From assembly GCF_040530035.1 (NCBI RefSeq), contig NZ_JBEWCD010000004.1:1-64000 (forward strand): a stretch of 64,000 nt of DNA, given 5' to 3'. The position numbers and the translations under genes were made by a program. The notes under the pieces are model-generated. The model was not told the DNA's origin, did no database searches, and was given only the letters and a program-made list of their open reading frames with translations. Each line of letters opens with the position of its first letter. Position 1 is the first letter of the stretch. Shown here in pieces: positions 16,235 through 24,604 of the stretch. Source of the stretch: Roseibium sp. HPY-6. Its GTDB lineage: Bacteria; Pseudomonadota; Alphaproteobacteria; Rhizobiales; Stappiaceae.

Positions 16235-17474
16235 GATCAGCCCTGCCGATTACAGCGTGAAACAGGATGTTCAATCCGGCGACGAAGTCCTCAGGCTCGC
16301 AATGCTCTTCATTGTTATGCGTGATACCGTCCTTACACGGTGTGAAAATCATGGCAGTCGGACAGTGAAGGGCCAGATGATAAGCATCGTGTCCGGCCTG
16401 ACTGTGAATGTCACGCCAGTTGAACTCCATTCGAATGGCTTGCTCCCTCAGCCCCTGAACAAGATTGGTGTCGAAAATATCGCCGCCCCACTGCCACTCG
16501 TCCTCAATGGTTGCAGTGCAACCCGTTTTGGCGGCGCTTTCAAAAAGCGCGCGTCTCATTTTTTCCGCCATGACCTTTGTAGTTGCCAAATCCGGATGAC
16601 GCACATCACACACCGCCTCGGCTGTATCGGACAAGATGCCCGGTTTGTTGGGCCACGCCGTCAACCGTGCTGCGGTCGCTTTGCCATCATAAACCGCATA
16701 TTCCCAGCCAATATCATCGATTGAGGTCAACCATCGGGCACCGGCAACAAGGGCATTTTGGCGAAGGTTCATCGGCGTCGGACCAGTATGAGCGGTGCGG
16801 CCGGAAAATGAAGCCCTCATTCCATGACTTGGGTAGCCGCCAACCACGATCCCGACATCACGCCGTTCCGCATCCAGGATTGGGCCTTGTTCAATGTGAA
16901 GTTCATAGTAGGCATCTATGTCACCGGCCTTGCAAACGTCCGGTCCGGCGTAACCGATGCGTTCCAGTTCGTCCCCGAACCGGGTCCCGTCATCACCAAT
17001 TCGGTCTTTTGTCCAGGCAGCTGAGTATTTCCCCACGAAACAGCCCGAGGCAACCATGGGCGGAGAGAACCTAGCCCCTTCTTCGTTGGTCCAGTTCACC
17101 ACAACAATTGGTCGCTTCGTATGGTGTCCTGCATCATTCAATTGACGAAGAACCTCCAGGCCAGCAAGAACACCGGCGATACCGTCAAATCGCCCTCCAT
17201 TTATCTGCGTGTCGAGGTGGCTTCCTATCAGGATCGGAGCAAGTGAATTGTCTCGTCCGTCGCGGCGGGCGAACATGTTGCCGACTTCGTCTACCGACAC
17301 GGTCAGACCTGCCTCTTTGCACCAGCCGGCAAACACATCTCGCATTTCACGATCGCTGTCGGAAAGGGTTAGTCTGGAGAGCCCACCAGGCCGCCCTTGG
17401 CCGACTTTCGCGGAAGCTTCAATCGTGCTCCAAAACCGGTCGATATCGACCCGCATGTCAGCGGAAATACCCAT
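16227..17474 (-). CDS. N-carbamoyl-L-amino acid hydrolase / allantoate amidohydrolase family (M20)
   Basis: A 415-residue M20-family amidase that hydrolyses N-carbamoyl amino acids, ureido acids or allantoate. The bimetal ligands are visible in order: GSHLDT, the DGIAGVL Asp, NEEGARF, and HNNEEH near the C-terminus. HIEQGP and RTAHTGPTPM are the specific marks of the carbamoylase/ureidopropionase/allantoate branch. The start has GAGGAG directly upstream. It is the first gene of an operon with the cyclodeaminase homologue. The hydantoinase-type genes at 22.5-26.5 kb could supply N-carbamoyl compounds if they open hydantoins, but that link is inference. Confidence 0.9.
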   Translation of the reverse strand: MGISADMRVDIDRFWSTIEASAKVGQGRPGGLSRLTLSDSDREMRDVFAGWCKEAGLTVSVDEVGNMFARRDGRDNSLAPILIGSHLDTQINGGRFDGIAGVLAGLEVLRQLNDAGHHTKRPIVVVNWTNEEGARFSPPMVASGCFVGKYSAAWTKDRIGDDGTRFGDELERIGYAGPDVCKAGDIDAYYELHIEQGPILDAERRDVGIVVGGYPSHGMRASFSGRTAHTGPTPMNLRQNALVAGARWLTSIDDIGWEYAVYDGKATAARLTAWPNKPGILSDTAEAVCDVRHPDLATTKVMAEKMRRALFESAAKTGCTATIEDEWQWGGDIFDTNLVQGLREQAIRMEFNWRDIHSQAGHDAYHLALHCPTAMIFTPCKDGITHNNEEHCEPEDFVAGLNILFHAVIGRADRD

Positions 17475-17604
17475 GATTCTCCTCGTGGATTTTCTAACTC
17501 TTTGACCCGACGGGCAATCTCATCCCGGCAAATGATACTGCCCTGTCCAATTTCAGCGGGGCAAATAGCCAGAACCTATGCGACACAAAGCGTTCAGATA
17601 TAGA

Positions 17605-17700
17605 TTATTGAACTGCGATGTAGTCGATTTCGATATCTCACGGCAGCGGTTAGGGTTTGATGGCGACGAAGGCGCGTGCGGCGGAGTTCGGCAGCTACAT
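17605..17700 (-). pseudogene. RidA C-terminal relic with in-frame stops
   Basis: On the minus strand one frame reads ARAFVAIKP, stop, PLP, stop, DIEIDYIAVQ, stop. This is the conserved C-terminus of RidA proteins (compare AVKPWSINMDIEIECIA in the intact copy at 5.2 kb), with one stop where Trp is expected and another where an aliphatic residue is expected. A further stop lies about 11 codons upstream, and the rest of the gene is not recognisable. It is therefore a short tail of a former third RidA gene. Confidence 0.6.
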
Positions 17701-17881
17701 TGCGACCTCCGCTTTTAAAGAGCCAGGACATGGCTTTACCAAGTCTAGCAAGTCCAAAGGTCGCCAACGACACATCGACAACCTCCCTCATCAATCCTCC
17801 CTTTCCGTAAACAACGCAGCTGCAGACCTTTCACAAATCGGCTAGGCCTGAATCAAAAACTAACCCCCTGCGACCGCTATC

Positions 17882-17959
17882 GAACACATAGTTCCTGGCT
17901 ATTTGCCTGCGTCCTGCAGCTGGGAGAAAAATAGCGCCTAGCCGGGAACCAACGTGTTC
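17882..17959 (+). promoter_or_regulatory. Long inverted repeat in the TRAP binding protein leader
   Basis: The left arm at 17882-17901 (GAACAC, ATA, GTTCCTGGCTA) pairs with the right arm at 17939-17959 (TAGCCGGGAAC, CAAC, GTGTTC). All but one of 17 positions pair, with an internal loop and a 37-nt apical region. It ends 29 bp before the start codon of the TRAP binding protein. It could be an RNA hairpin in the leader or a spaced operator. Confidence 0.45.
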
Positions 17960-17988
17960 CACCAAACTGCGAAACCTGAGGGGAAAAT

Positions 17989-19077
17989 ATGGATCGCCGT
18001 TCATTTTTAAAAAATGCCGGGCTGGCTGGCACCGGTGGTGCGACGTTGCTTGCAGCTCCAGCCGTCGCTCAAGAACGCAAAGAATTCACTATAGTGTCGA
18101 GCTTTCCGCGCGATTTTCCAGGCCTCGGCATGTCAGCACAGCGGCTTTCGAAACGGATAACGGAATTGTCCAATGGTCGCCTTCAAGCCACATATTATGC
18201 GGCAGGCGAAAGAGTTGGCGCATTTGACGTCTTCGATGAAGTCGCGTCCGGAAACGCTCAAGCCTACATTTCAGCAGACTACTATTGGGTTGGAAAAGAT
18301 CCTGCCTTTGCTTATTTCACTTCTGTTCCGTTTGGGATGACCATGCCGGAGTGGAACGCTTGGATCAAATTCAAGGGAGGACAAGAACTCTGGGACAAAG
18401 TTTCTGGAAATTTCGATCTAAAAGCTCTCCCGTGCGGTGGGACAGGAACGCAAATGGGCGGCTGGTTCAACGTTGAGATTGAATCGGTGGACGACCTCAA
18501 AGGCCTAAAGATGCGCATCCCAGGCCTCGGCAGCTTCGTAATGTCGAAACTGGGTGTGTCCGTGGTGTCTTTACCCGGAGGACAGATCTATGAAAATCTC
18601 GTTTCAGGTGCGATCGATGCCGCCGAATGGGTTGGCCCCTACAACGACTATTTCATGAAATTCTACGAAGCTGCCAAGTACTATTATATGGCTGGCATGC
18701 ATGAGCCCGGTGGCGGCAATTCTTTCGGGATGAACAAGGTCTGGTGGACAAGCCTAACCGAATGGGAAAGAACTGTCATCGAAGCGGCCTGTATGGAAGA
18801 AAATGCCGCTATGAACGAAGAGTTTCTCGCCAACAATGGCATCTACCTGAAGAAACTTGTCGAAGATCATGGCACACAACTCCGTCAGTTTAACGAAGAA
18901 ACCTGGGACGCATTCGGTGAAGCGGCCATAGAAGTGATTGAGGAAAATCGCGGGCAGTCTGCGCTCACAGCAGAAATTCACGACCACTACCGCGCAGCCC
19001 TCACTGAACTCGGACAATTTCGAAAGGGCGCCGAAATCACATATTCCAATCAGAGAAACAGAGTTCTGGGACTTTAG
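17989..19077 (+). CDS. TRAP transporter substrate-binding protein (DctP family), Tat-exported
   Basis: A 362-residue periplasmic solute-binding protein of the TRAP DctP family. The N-terminus MDRRSFLKNAGLAG is a twin-arginine signal (RRSFLK), ending near APAVA-QE. The conserved DctP segment DLKGLKMRIPGLGSFVMSKLG carries the carboxylate-binding Arg, and WVGPYNDYFMKFYEAAKYYY is typical of the 2-keto acid/mannonate-type subgroup. GAGGGGAA precedes the ATG. The DctQ and DctM membrane genes do not follow; a terminator and an IS relic do. It is therefore an orphan binding protein in this window and would need membrane subunits encoded elsewhere. Confidence 0.9.
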   Translation: MDRRSFLKNAGLAGTGGATLLAAPAVAQERKEFTIVSSFPRDFPGLGMSAQRLSKRITELSNGRLQATYYAAGERVGAFDVFDEVASGNAQAYISADYYWVGKDPAFAYFTSVPFGMTMPEWNAWIKFKGGQELWDKVSGNFDLKALPCGGTGTQMGGWFNVEIESVDDLKGLKMRIPGLGSFVMSKLGVSVVSLPGGQIYENLVSGAIDAAEWVGPYNDYFMKFYEAAKYYYMAGMHEPGGGNSFGMNKVWWTSLTEWERTVIEAACMEENAAMNEEFLANNGIYLKKLVEDHGTQLRQFNEETWDAFGEAAIEVIEENRGQSALTAEIHDHYRAALTELGQFRKGAEITYSNQRNRVLGL

Positions 19078-19133
19078 TTGCGCTCCTTGAGCTTTCTTCC
19101 CCCGGGGGTAATTTTGAACCCTCCAACTTAACG

Positions 19134-19160
19134 GCGGGCCTCGGTCCGCTTTTCTTTTTC
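19134..19160 (+). terminator. Intrinsic terminator after the TRAP binding protein
   Basis: GCGGGC (19134-19139) pairs with GTCCGC (19144-19149), including one G-T pair, around CTCG, followed by TTTTCTTTTTC. It lies about 57 bp after the stop codon and ends the TRAP transcript. Confidence 0.7.
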
Positions 19161-19268
19161 TTGCCAGTCACTTTTGTTAGTTCGACATGCTCGGTGATGC
19201 TGTAAAAGCTGAATACCACCTTGATTTGTAGACACCTTCTTTCCTAATTTTGAGGCGAGGAGGCTATT

Positions 19269-19604
19269 ATGGGCACAAGCAATTTCAGTGACGAGTTCAA
19301 GCGGAACGCGGTGGCGTAGATCACCGAGCAGCTACCCCGTTTTGGAGGTTTCGAAGCGTCTGGGTGTTAGCGCACTTTCCCTTAATGTTCGGAAGAAGAA
19401 GTTCTCAAAGCCGATCAAGCTGCGAAGGTTCATCGACTGAAGCAGGAACTGGCCCGCATCACCGAGGATCGCGGCATCCTAAAATAGATGAGACGTAGTC
19501 GAATGCGTACCTCGCCGAGAATGCAAATTGAGGTACGCGTTTGTGCGAACACCTTCAACAGGGCGTGTTTTTTGGACAATCAACCTATGTATGAGATGCG
19601 TCAA
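19269..19604 (+). pseudogene. IS3-family transposase relic (orfA and start of orfB)
   Basis: From ATG 19269 the sequence encodes MGTSNFSDEFKRNAVA, the start of an IS3 OrfA helix-turn-helix, then TAG in place of a Gln codon. After a small indel the text resumes in another frame as YPVLEVSKRLGVS. The leucine-zipper part (DQAAKVHRLKQELARIT, EDRGILK) and a tail AYLAENAN-stop follow after further shifts. A short OrfB-like start (RYAFVR, about 19530) is the last trace before ABC ATPase sequence begins near 19605. The element is dead and its right end is missing. It marks the breakpoint that removed the front of the adjoining ATPase gene. Confidence 0.8.
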
Positions 19605-20165
19605 AGGGATGTCGCACGCAAACTTGCGCTTGTCGAACAGCACACAGACACTGAAGAACGCATAACCGTTCGCGACGCGGTGGAGCTTGGTCGTACGCCT
19701 TTCCTGTCTGCGCTCGGGCCATGGCGTCAGGAAGATGACGTCATCGTATCTGGCGCCCTTGATGCAGTGGATCTGAGCGGCTTTGGGAACCGGTACTGGC
19801 ATACTTTATCAGGTGGTGAGCGGCAGCGGGTCCATATTGCCCGTGCATTGGCTCAGGAACCAGAAATTCTCCTTCTGGATGAGTCGACCAACCACTTGGA
19901 TATTCGGCACCAACTGTCAATTCTACATCTTGTCAGAAGCCTTCCGGTTACCAAGATCATTGCTCTACACGATCTAAACCAGGCGCTGATGTGTGACCGC
20001 ATCTGTGTCATGCAGGCAGGGCAAATCGAAGCCATCGGTTGTCCACCGGATATCCTGACTGAGTCCCGTTTACGTGACACGTTCGGTGTGTGTGGCCATT
20101 TCATGAATGACCCTTTCGACGGGACGCCTGTCATTCGTTTTCATAGCGCTCACAAAGGAAACTGA
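19605..20165 (+). pseudogene. 5'-truncated ABC ATPase (FecE/HmuV iron-siderophore type)
   Basis: About 187 codons of an iron-chelate-type ABC ATPase remain. The text begins in the middle of the domain with RDVARKLALVEQ, then TVRDAVELGRTPF, the signature LSGGERQRVHIARALAQEP and Walker B EILLLDES, followed by TNHLDIRHQLSIL and the switch His in ALHDLN. The N-terminal part with Walker A is absent because the IS3 relic abuts it. A frame open from 19488 gives a fusion of IS-derived residues to this piece, but without a P-loop it cannot hydrolyse ATP. Ser replaces the usual Pro in DEPTNHLD. No permease or binding protein of this system is nearby. Confidence 0.8.
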
Positions 20166-20168
20166 CCC

Positions 20169-20594
20169 ATGCGCCTTTTACTCTCGATTTGCCTTTCGCA
20201 GCTTTCCGGATTGGCGATAGCGGAGACCTATGAGGTCAAGATGTTAAATCGCAACGATAGCGGGTCGATGGTCTATGATCCTCCCTATCTGAATGTCGAG
20301 CCCGGTGACACCGTCAAATTCATAGCGAAAAAACGGGGGCATAATGCAGCAAGCATAGACGGAATGATTCCTGTGGGTGCGGAGCCCTTCAAAGGGAAGA
20401 CCAACGAAGAAATCGAAGTAACCTTCGAGGTTGACGGCCTTTATGGCGTAAAATGCACGACGCATTTCGCGATGGGTATGGTCATGCTTGTCGAAGTCGG
20501 AGAGCCCAAAGCGACAATGGACAATACTCCAGAGGATTTGCCGCGGCGCGCTGCTGAACGCTTTCGCACTTACCTTGGTCATGTCAGCCAGTAA
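20169..20594 (+). CDS. Pseudoazurin (type 1 copper electron carrier)
   Basis: A 141-residue cupredoxin with a signal peptide (MRLLLSICLSQLSGLAIA, cleavage before ET). The four type-1 copper ligands are His58, Cys96, His99 and Met104 of the precursor, an offset of 18 from the classical pseudoazurin numbering. The motifs are RGHNA and GVKCTTHFAMGM. Pseudoazurins carry electrons in the periplasm to nitrite or nitrous oxide reductases or to amine-oxidising enzymes. No denitrification gene is in this window. It begins 3 bp after the truncated ATPase, so its original operon partners may have been lost with the IS3 event. The protein itself looks intact. Confidence 0.93.
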   Translation: MRLLLSICLSQLSGLAIAETYEVKMLNRNDSGSMVYDPPYLNVEPGDTVKFIAKKRGHNAASIDGMIPVGAEPFKGKTNEEIEVTFEVDGLYGVKCTTHFAMGMVMLVEVGEPKATMDNTPEDLPRRAAERFRTYLGHVSQ

Positions 20595-20652
20595 TCACAA
20601 TAGCGTTGCAGCCTATCAACAAGAGACTACCACAAGATCCTTTTGAAGAGTT

Positions 20653-21795
20653 TTAGCGCATTGTCTGTCTAACCTTATCCAGCATCTGCATACAGGCATC
20701 AAGCTCTGATTGGAGGATATATTCGTCCGGACGGTGGGCGCGGGTAATGGAGCCCGGACCACAGATAATCGAAGGTATCCCGGCTGCGTGAAACAGGCCG
20801 GCTTCGGTGCCGTAGCTAACTGCCTGAATGGCTCGATGTCCGGAACAGTCTTCCATGAAACCAACCAGGTCCGGATCTTCTACAGGGGCAAGGGCGGGAT
20901 AGCTTGATAACTCCGAAAAAGTGATCTCAATCGGTTGCCCGGCAGCTTTGGCTTCAAGCTTCAGGTGATCCAGCTTGGCAAGTATCTCGCCGGTGATCAA
21001 TTTTGGCTCGTAGCCCGGAACGGAACGGACCTCGAACTTCAAATTGGCAGCCTCTGGAATGATGTTCACCGCTGCACCGCCATTGATGACGCCAGCAACG
21101 ACAGTCGGATAGGGGGGCGTAAAGCTCTCATTGAACGGGCCTTCGCTTTCCAACCTTTTCGCCAGATCACGCAAATAGAGAAGTGTCTCGGCTGCCGGAT
21201 ACAGGGCGTTTATCCCGAGAGCCGGATTGGAACTATGGGCGGAACGGCCTTCGAAGCGCAGTTCCATTGCCTGTTTGCCCTTGTGGGAGAGCACAGGCCG
21301 CATGTCCGAGGGTTCTCCGACGATACAGAGCCGGGGCAGGGCACAGAGATCCGGGATGGCGTTGATCAGATGCGGAACGCCCCGGCAACCTATTTCCTCG
21401 TCATAGGAAAATGCGATATGCACCGGTTGCTTCAAGTCAGCCGCTTTGAAAATAGGTGCCATAGCTAGAACGCAGGCAAGAAATCCCTTCATGTCGCTGG
21501 CTCCGCGGGCTGTAAGTTTGCCGCCGAGATCGGTCAAGATGAACGGATTTGCGGTCCAGTCCTGACCTTCTACAGGCACAACATCCATATGGCCGGAGAG
21601 AACTATACCTGGCACGTTCGTTGGACCGATCGTGGCGAACAGATTGCTCCGGTTGCCTTCTGGGCCAGGCAAAATATGAGGCTCAACGCCTTGGTTTTGA
21701 AGATAGGAGGTGACCCAGTTCACCATATTGATGTTGGAGGTGCCCGGCAGTTCCGGAATGGAGACCAGTTCTGCCAGAATCTGTTGTGCGGTCAT
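20653..21795 (-). CDS. M20 deacylase, acetylornithine deacetylase (ArgE) family
   Basis: A zinc-dependent M20 peptidase-family deacylase of about 380 residues from ATG 21795. Metal ligands are visible in LSGHMDVVP, GASDMKGF, SYDEEIGC and GEPSDM, with a late His in the C-terminal ITRAHRPDEY. The dimerisation-domain pattern SAHSSNPALGINAL is present. It removes an acyl group from N-acyl amino acids such as N-acetylornithine. The frame extends upstream to ATG 21831 and to TTG 21879; the TTG has AGGA 5 bp before it, so the start is not settled. The 21795 start matches the usual family N-terminus (MTAQQILAELVSIP). It is divergent from the acetyltransferase and hydantoinase-type genes. Confidence 0.88.
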   Translation of the reverse strand: MTAQQILAELVSIPELPGTSNINMVNWVTSYLQNQGVEPHILPGPEGNRSNLFATIGPTNVPGIVLSGHMDVVPVEGQDWTANPFILTDLGGKLTARGASDMKGFLACVLAMAPIFKAADLKQPVHIAFSYDEEIGCRGVPHLINAIPDLCALPRLCIVGEPSDMRPVLSHKGKQAMELRFEGRSAHSSNPALGINALYPAAETLLYLRDLAKRLESEGPFNESFTPPYPTVVAGVINGGAAVNIIPEAANLKFEVRSVPGYEPKLITGEILAKLDHLKLEAKAAGQPIEITFSELSSYPALAPVEDPDLVGFMEDCSGHRAIQAVSYGTEAGLFHAAGIPSIICGPGSITRAHRPDEYILQSELDACMQMLDKVRQTMR

Positions 21796-22002
21796 CTCTT
21801 GCGGCGTTGCCAAACCGAATCCCTCGTGCATGTATAATCTTGTGAAACTAGGTGTCTGTGAGCTTATTGGGAAACTCAAGAACGTCCTGCTGTTTACCGT
21901 TAGTGACGGGATACATCCTGCCGGATTACCTTAAAAACCAGCGCCCGTTCACAGTTGTTCTTCGATAGGCTGTGTCAGTTCTTTACAGTTGAAAGGCATC
22001 CA

Positions 22003-22470
22003 ATGCAGTCGTCTCCCCTATCCTCGTTGCAAGTTATGTCCTGGAGCCGGAAAGACGGTTACACGCTTTCGACCGATCAAGACCGGATTGATCTGGAAGT
22101 GCTGGCAGATTTTTTGAAAAACGACGCCTATTGGTCCAATGGTTTGCCCGAAGCAGTGTTGAAGCGGGCTCTTGCCGGCTCCCTAGTCATGGGGGTTTAT
22201 ACACCGGACGGGCGTATGGTCGGCTTCGCCCGGCTCGTAACCGATTGCGCTGTCTTTGCCTATTTGCGGGATGTGTTCGTTCTACCGATGGAGCGAGGGA
22301 AAGGGCTTGCCGTTTGGATGGCCCGGCAGATCAGAGACCATCCGGACCTGGCGACCATCAGCACCTGGATGTTGGCAACCAAGGATGCACATCAGGTCTA
22401 TAAAAAGGCCGGTTACCGGCCGGTTAAACACCCCGAGTGGTACATGACCGTTCCTAAACATGACCTCTAA
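22003..22470 (+). CDS. GNAT family N-acetyltransferase
   Basis: A 155-residue single-domain GNAT acetyltransferase. The acetyl-CoA-binding signature is RDVFVLPMERGKGLAVWMAR, and the C-terminal KDAHQVYKKAGYRPV is the conserved helix carrying the Tyr general acid. The start at 22003 is supported by AAAGG 7 bp upstream; an earlier in-frame ATG at 21955 is unsupported. It precedes the hydantoinase-type genes by about 90 bp on the same strand and is divergent from the deacylase. An acetylation/deacetylation pair acting on an amine intermediate is possible but is inference. The substrate is unknown. Confidence 0.88.
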   Translation: MQSSPLSSLQVMSWSRKDGYTLSTDQDRIDLEVLADFLKNDAYWSNGLPEAVLKRALAGSLVMGVYTPDGRMVGFARLVTDCAVFAYLRDVFVLPMERGKGLAVWMARQIRDHPDLATISTWMLATKDAHQVYKKAGYRPVKHPEWYMTVPKHDL

Positions 22471-22560
22471 GCATAACCTTAGGTTATGGGAAGTTGAGCT
22501 TTTTCGATTGGCGTTGCCTGTTGGCCCGCTCCATTGTCCTCTCGATTGCAGGAGATGGAC

Positions 22561-24600
22561 ATGGCATATCGGATTGGGGTTGACGTCGGTGGGTCGTTTA
22601 CCGACTTCGCGGTTCTCGATGATGAAACTGGTGACTTGGCGACCCTGAAGGTCTTTTCGCGTCCGGATGCACCGGGCGAGGAGATCGTTACAGCCCTGAC
22701 GCGACTGCAAGAGAGCGGTCAAGTGGAAACCGGGGCAGTTCGCCGCTTCACTCACGGCACGACAGTGGGGATCAACACGGTCATCCAGCGCAATGGCCCG
22801 AAACTGGCGCTTTTTACGACCGCGAACTTCGAGGATGTGCTTGAGCTGGCGCGGCTGAAAATCCCGGAAATTCACAATCTTTACTCCAAACGGCCGGTGC
22901 CCTTGATCCCGCGCGAATGTGTGATGGGGATCGATGAACGGGTCCTCTCGGATGGGTCAGTTCAAAAGGCGCCGGAGCGGAAGGATATCGAGCGGGCGCT
23001 GCAACTGGCGCGGAAGAATGGGGCCGAGGGCATCGTCGTCGCCTTCCTGAACGCTTACCGGAACAGTGAAAACGAGAAAACGGTCGCTGCTGTTCTCAAG
23101 GAGATCGATCCAGGCCTGATGGTAACCACATCCTCCGGTACCTGGCCGGTGATCCGCGAGTACGAACGCACATTGACGGCGGTTATCTCAGGTTATGTCC
23201 GGTCCAGGGTGTCGCATTATCTCGACCGGTTGGAACAATCCCTGAAAGCACAAGGAGTTACGGTGCCTGCCCTTATCACCAAGTCCAATGGAGGTGTAAT
23301 GGGTCTTGATCAGGCGCGTGCTGAATCTGTTCAGATGCTTCTGTCCGGCACGGCATCCGGCGTAATTGGAGCAGGTTACATTGCACAGGCGTGCGAGTAT
23401 GCGGATGTACTGACCCTAGATATTGGCGGCACGTCTGCGGATGTGGCGGTTTTACAAGATGGGCAGGCACAGCATGGTACTGGCGAACTTGTAGGCGAAT
23501 TTCCAATCCACATTCCATCCGTTGCCGTCAGTTCGGTCGGTCAGGGGGGAGGTTCCGTCGCATGGATCGATCCTCTTGGTGTCCTGAAGGTCGGACCGGA
23601 AAGCGCTGGTTCCACACCTGGCCCCGCCTGCTATGGACGCGGAGGCACAAAGCCAACCATCACGGATGCGATGGCGGTTCAGAACCTGATTGGTCACGGT
23701 GATCTGGGCTATGGTGCAGTTAGCGTGGACCACAAAGCAGCGCGAGCTGCAATAGAGCCGCTGGCAGCACAGCTGCAGGTCAGTGTGGAGGAGGTTGCCG
23801 CCAGTATTGTCGAAATTGCGACCTCCGCCATGTATGCTGAAACACAGGGGCTTGTATCCCGTTTCGGTATCGATCTGCGCGGCTATCACTTGATTGCCTT
23901 TGGCGGCGCGGGTCCTATGCTGGCCTGTTATCTCGCTCGTGAGTTGGATGTAGCGGGTGTTTTGGTGCCGCCCACCCCTGGTGTCGTTTCGGCTTTGGGA
24001 GGGCTCGTCGCTGACCTCCGCAATGACTTCATCAAAACACTGTTTTTGGAATTGACGTCGCAGAATGTCAGCACGTTGGTGGCGCCGCTTGATGAGATGA
24101 TGGCGGAAGGGTTGCGCTGGCTCGCAGATCAAGGATTTGACGGAACGCCGCAGATCACCGTGAGCGCTGACATGCGTTATCGCGGCCAGTCCTATGAAAT
24201 CGAAACGCCTCTCGATCGCCAAGCGGTAGAGAACGGGGAAATGGCGGCTATCGTTCAAGCGTTTCACCGGGAACATGAACGGCTCTTTGGACATTCGGAC
24301 TCATCAATGCCGGTGCAGCTGATCAATCTGAGGCTGGTGATTTGCGGCCCGACTCCGAAGCCTCGTTTGCCTAAGCCATCGATGGCAGCCAGTGCTCCAG
24401 AGCCGGAAGAGGCGGTGCAGGCCTATTTCGATGGCACATCCGTGGATGTGCCGGTCTACCGGAGGTCCAGTCTAGCGCCCGGGCATAAACTGGCGGGACC
24501 GGTGATCGTTGCTCAGGACGATACGACAACGGTCGTTCCGCCGGATTTCGGCCTTCAGGTCGATTCCTTTGGCAATCTGCTGCTGACACGGGGGAGTTAA
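22561..24600 (+). CDS. hyuA: Hydantoinase/oxoprolinase subunit A (HyuA family)
   Basis: A 679-residue subunit of the ATP-dependent hydantoinase/5-oxoprolinase/acetone carboxylase family. The N-terminal ASKHA-like ATP site begins IGVDVGGSFTDFAVLDD. FTHGTTVGINTVIQR and LTLDIGGTSADVAVLQ are the second and third family signatures, and HLIAFGGAGPM lies in the C-terminal half. Family members open cyclic amides (hydantoins, oxoproline) using ATP or carboxylate ketones. ATG 22561 is chosen because AGGAG lies 6 bp upstream; upstream in-frame starts are worse placed. It is followed 4 bp later by the B subunit. The substrate is not determinable, but the amino-acid context favours a hydantoin or oxoproline-like lactam. 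Confidence 0.92.
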   Translation: MAYRIGVDVGGSFTDFAVLDDETGDLATLKVFSRPDAPGEEIVTALTRLQESGQVETGAVRRFTHGTTVGINTVIQRNGPKLALFTTANFEDVLELARLKIPEIHNLYSKRPVPLIPRECVMGIDERVLSDGSVQKAPERKDIERALQLARKNGAEGIVVAFLNAYRNSENEKTVAAVLKEIDPGLMVTTSSGTWPVIREYERTLTAVISGYVRSRVSHYLDRLEQSLKAQGVTVPALITKSNGGVMGLDQARAESVQMLLSGTASGVIGAGYIAQACEYADVLTLDIGGTSADVAVLQDGQAQHGTGELVGEFPIHIPSVAVSSVGQGGGSVAWIDPLGVLKVGPESAGSTPGPACYGRGGTKPTITDAMAVQNLIGHGDLGYGAVSVDHKAARAAIEPLAAQLQVSVEEVAASIVEIATSAMYAETQGLVSRFGIDLRGYHLIAFGGAGPMLACYLARELDVAGVLVPPTPGVVSALGGLVADLRNDFIKTLFLELTSQNVSTLVAPLDEMMAEGLRWLADQGFDGTPQITVSADMRYRGQSYEIETPLDRQAVENGEMAAIVQAFHREHERLFGHSDSSMPVQLINLRLVICGPTPKPRLPKPSMAASAPEPEEAVQAYFDGTSVDVPVYRRSSLAPGHKLAGPVIVAQDDTTTVVPPDFGLQVDSFGNLLLTRGS

Positions 24601-24604
24601 GGCG

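Larger units (their letters stand above)
17475..17988. other. Gap with a RidA relic and a leader dyad
   Basis: About 510 bp between the divergent carbamoylase and TRAP binding protein genes. It holds a short RidA tail relic at 17605-17700 and a long imperfect inverted repeat at 17882-17959 in front of the TRAP gene. Nothing else is recognisable. Confidence 0.5.

Noticed and set aside
17594..17794. 66-codon minus-strand frame
   Set aside because: It is in a different frame from the RidA tail seen in the same place and has no family resemblance.
19488..20165. Intact 225-residue ABC ATPase
   Set aside because: The first 39 or so residues derive from IS3 sequence and the ATP-binding P-loop is absent, so it is annotated as a truncated pseudogene.
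23452..24294. 280-codon minus-strand frame inside hyuA
   Set aside because: Antisense shadow of a gene with unmistakable HyuA motifs.
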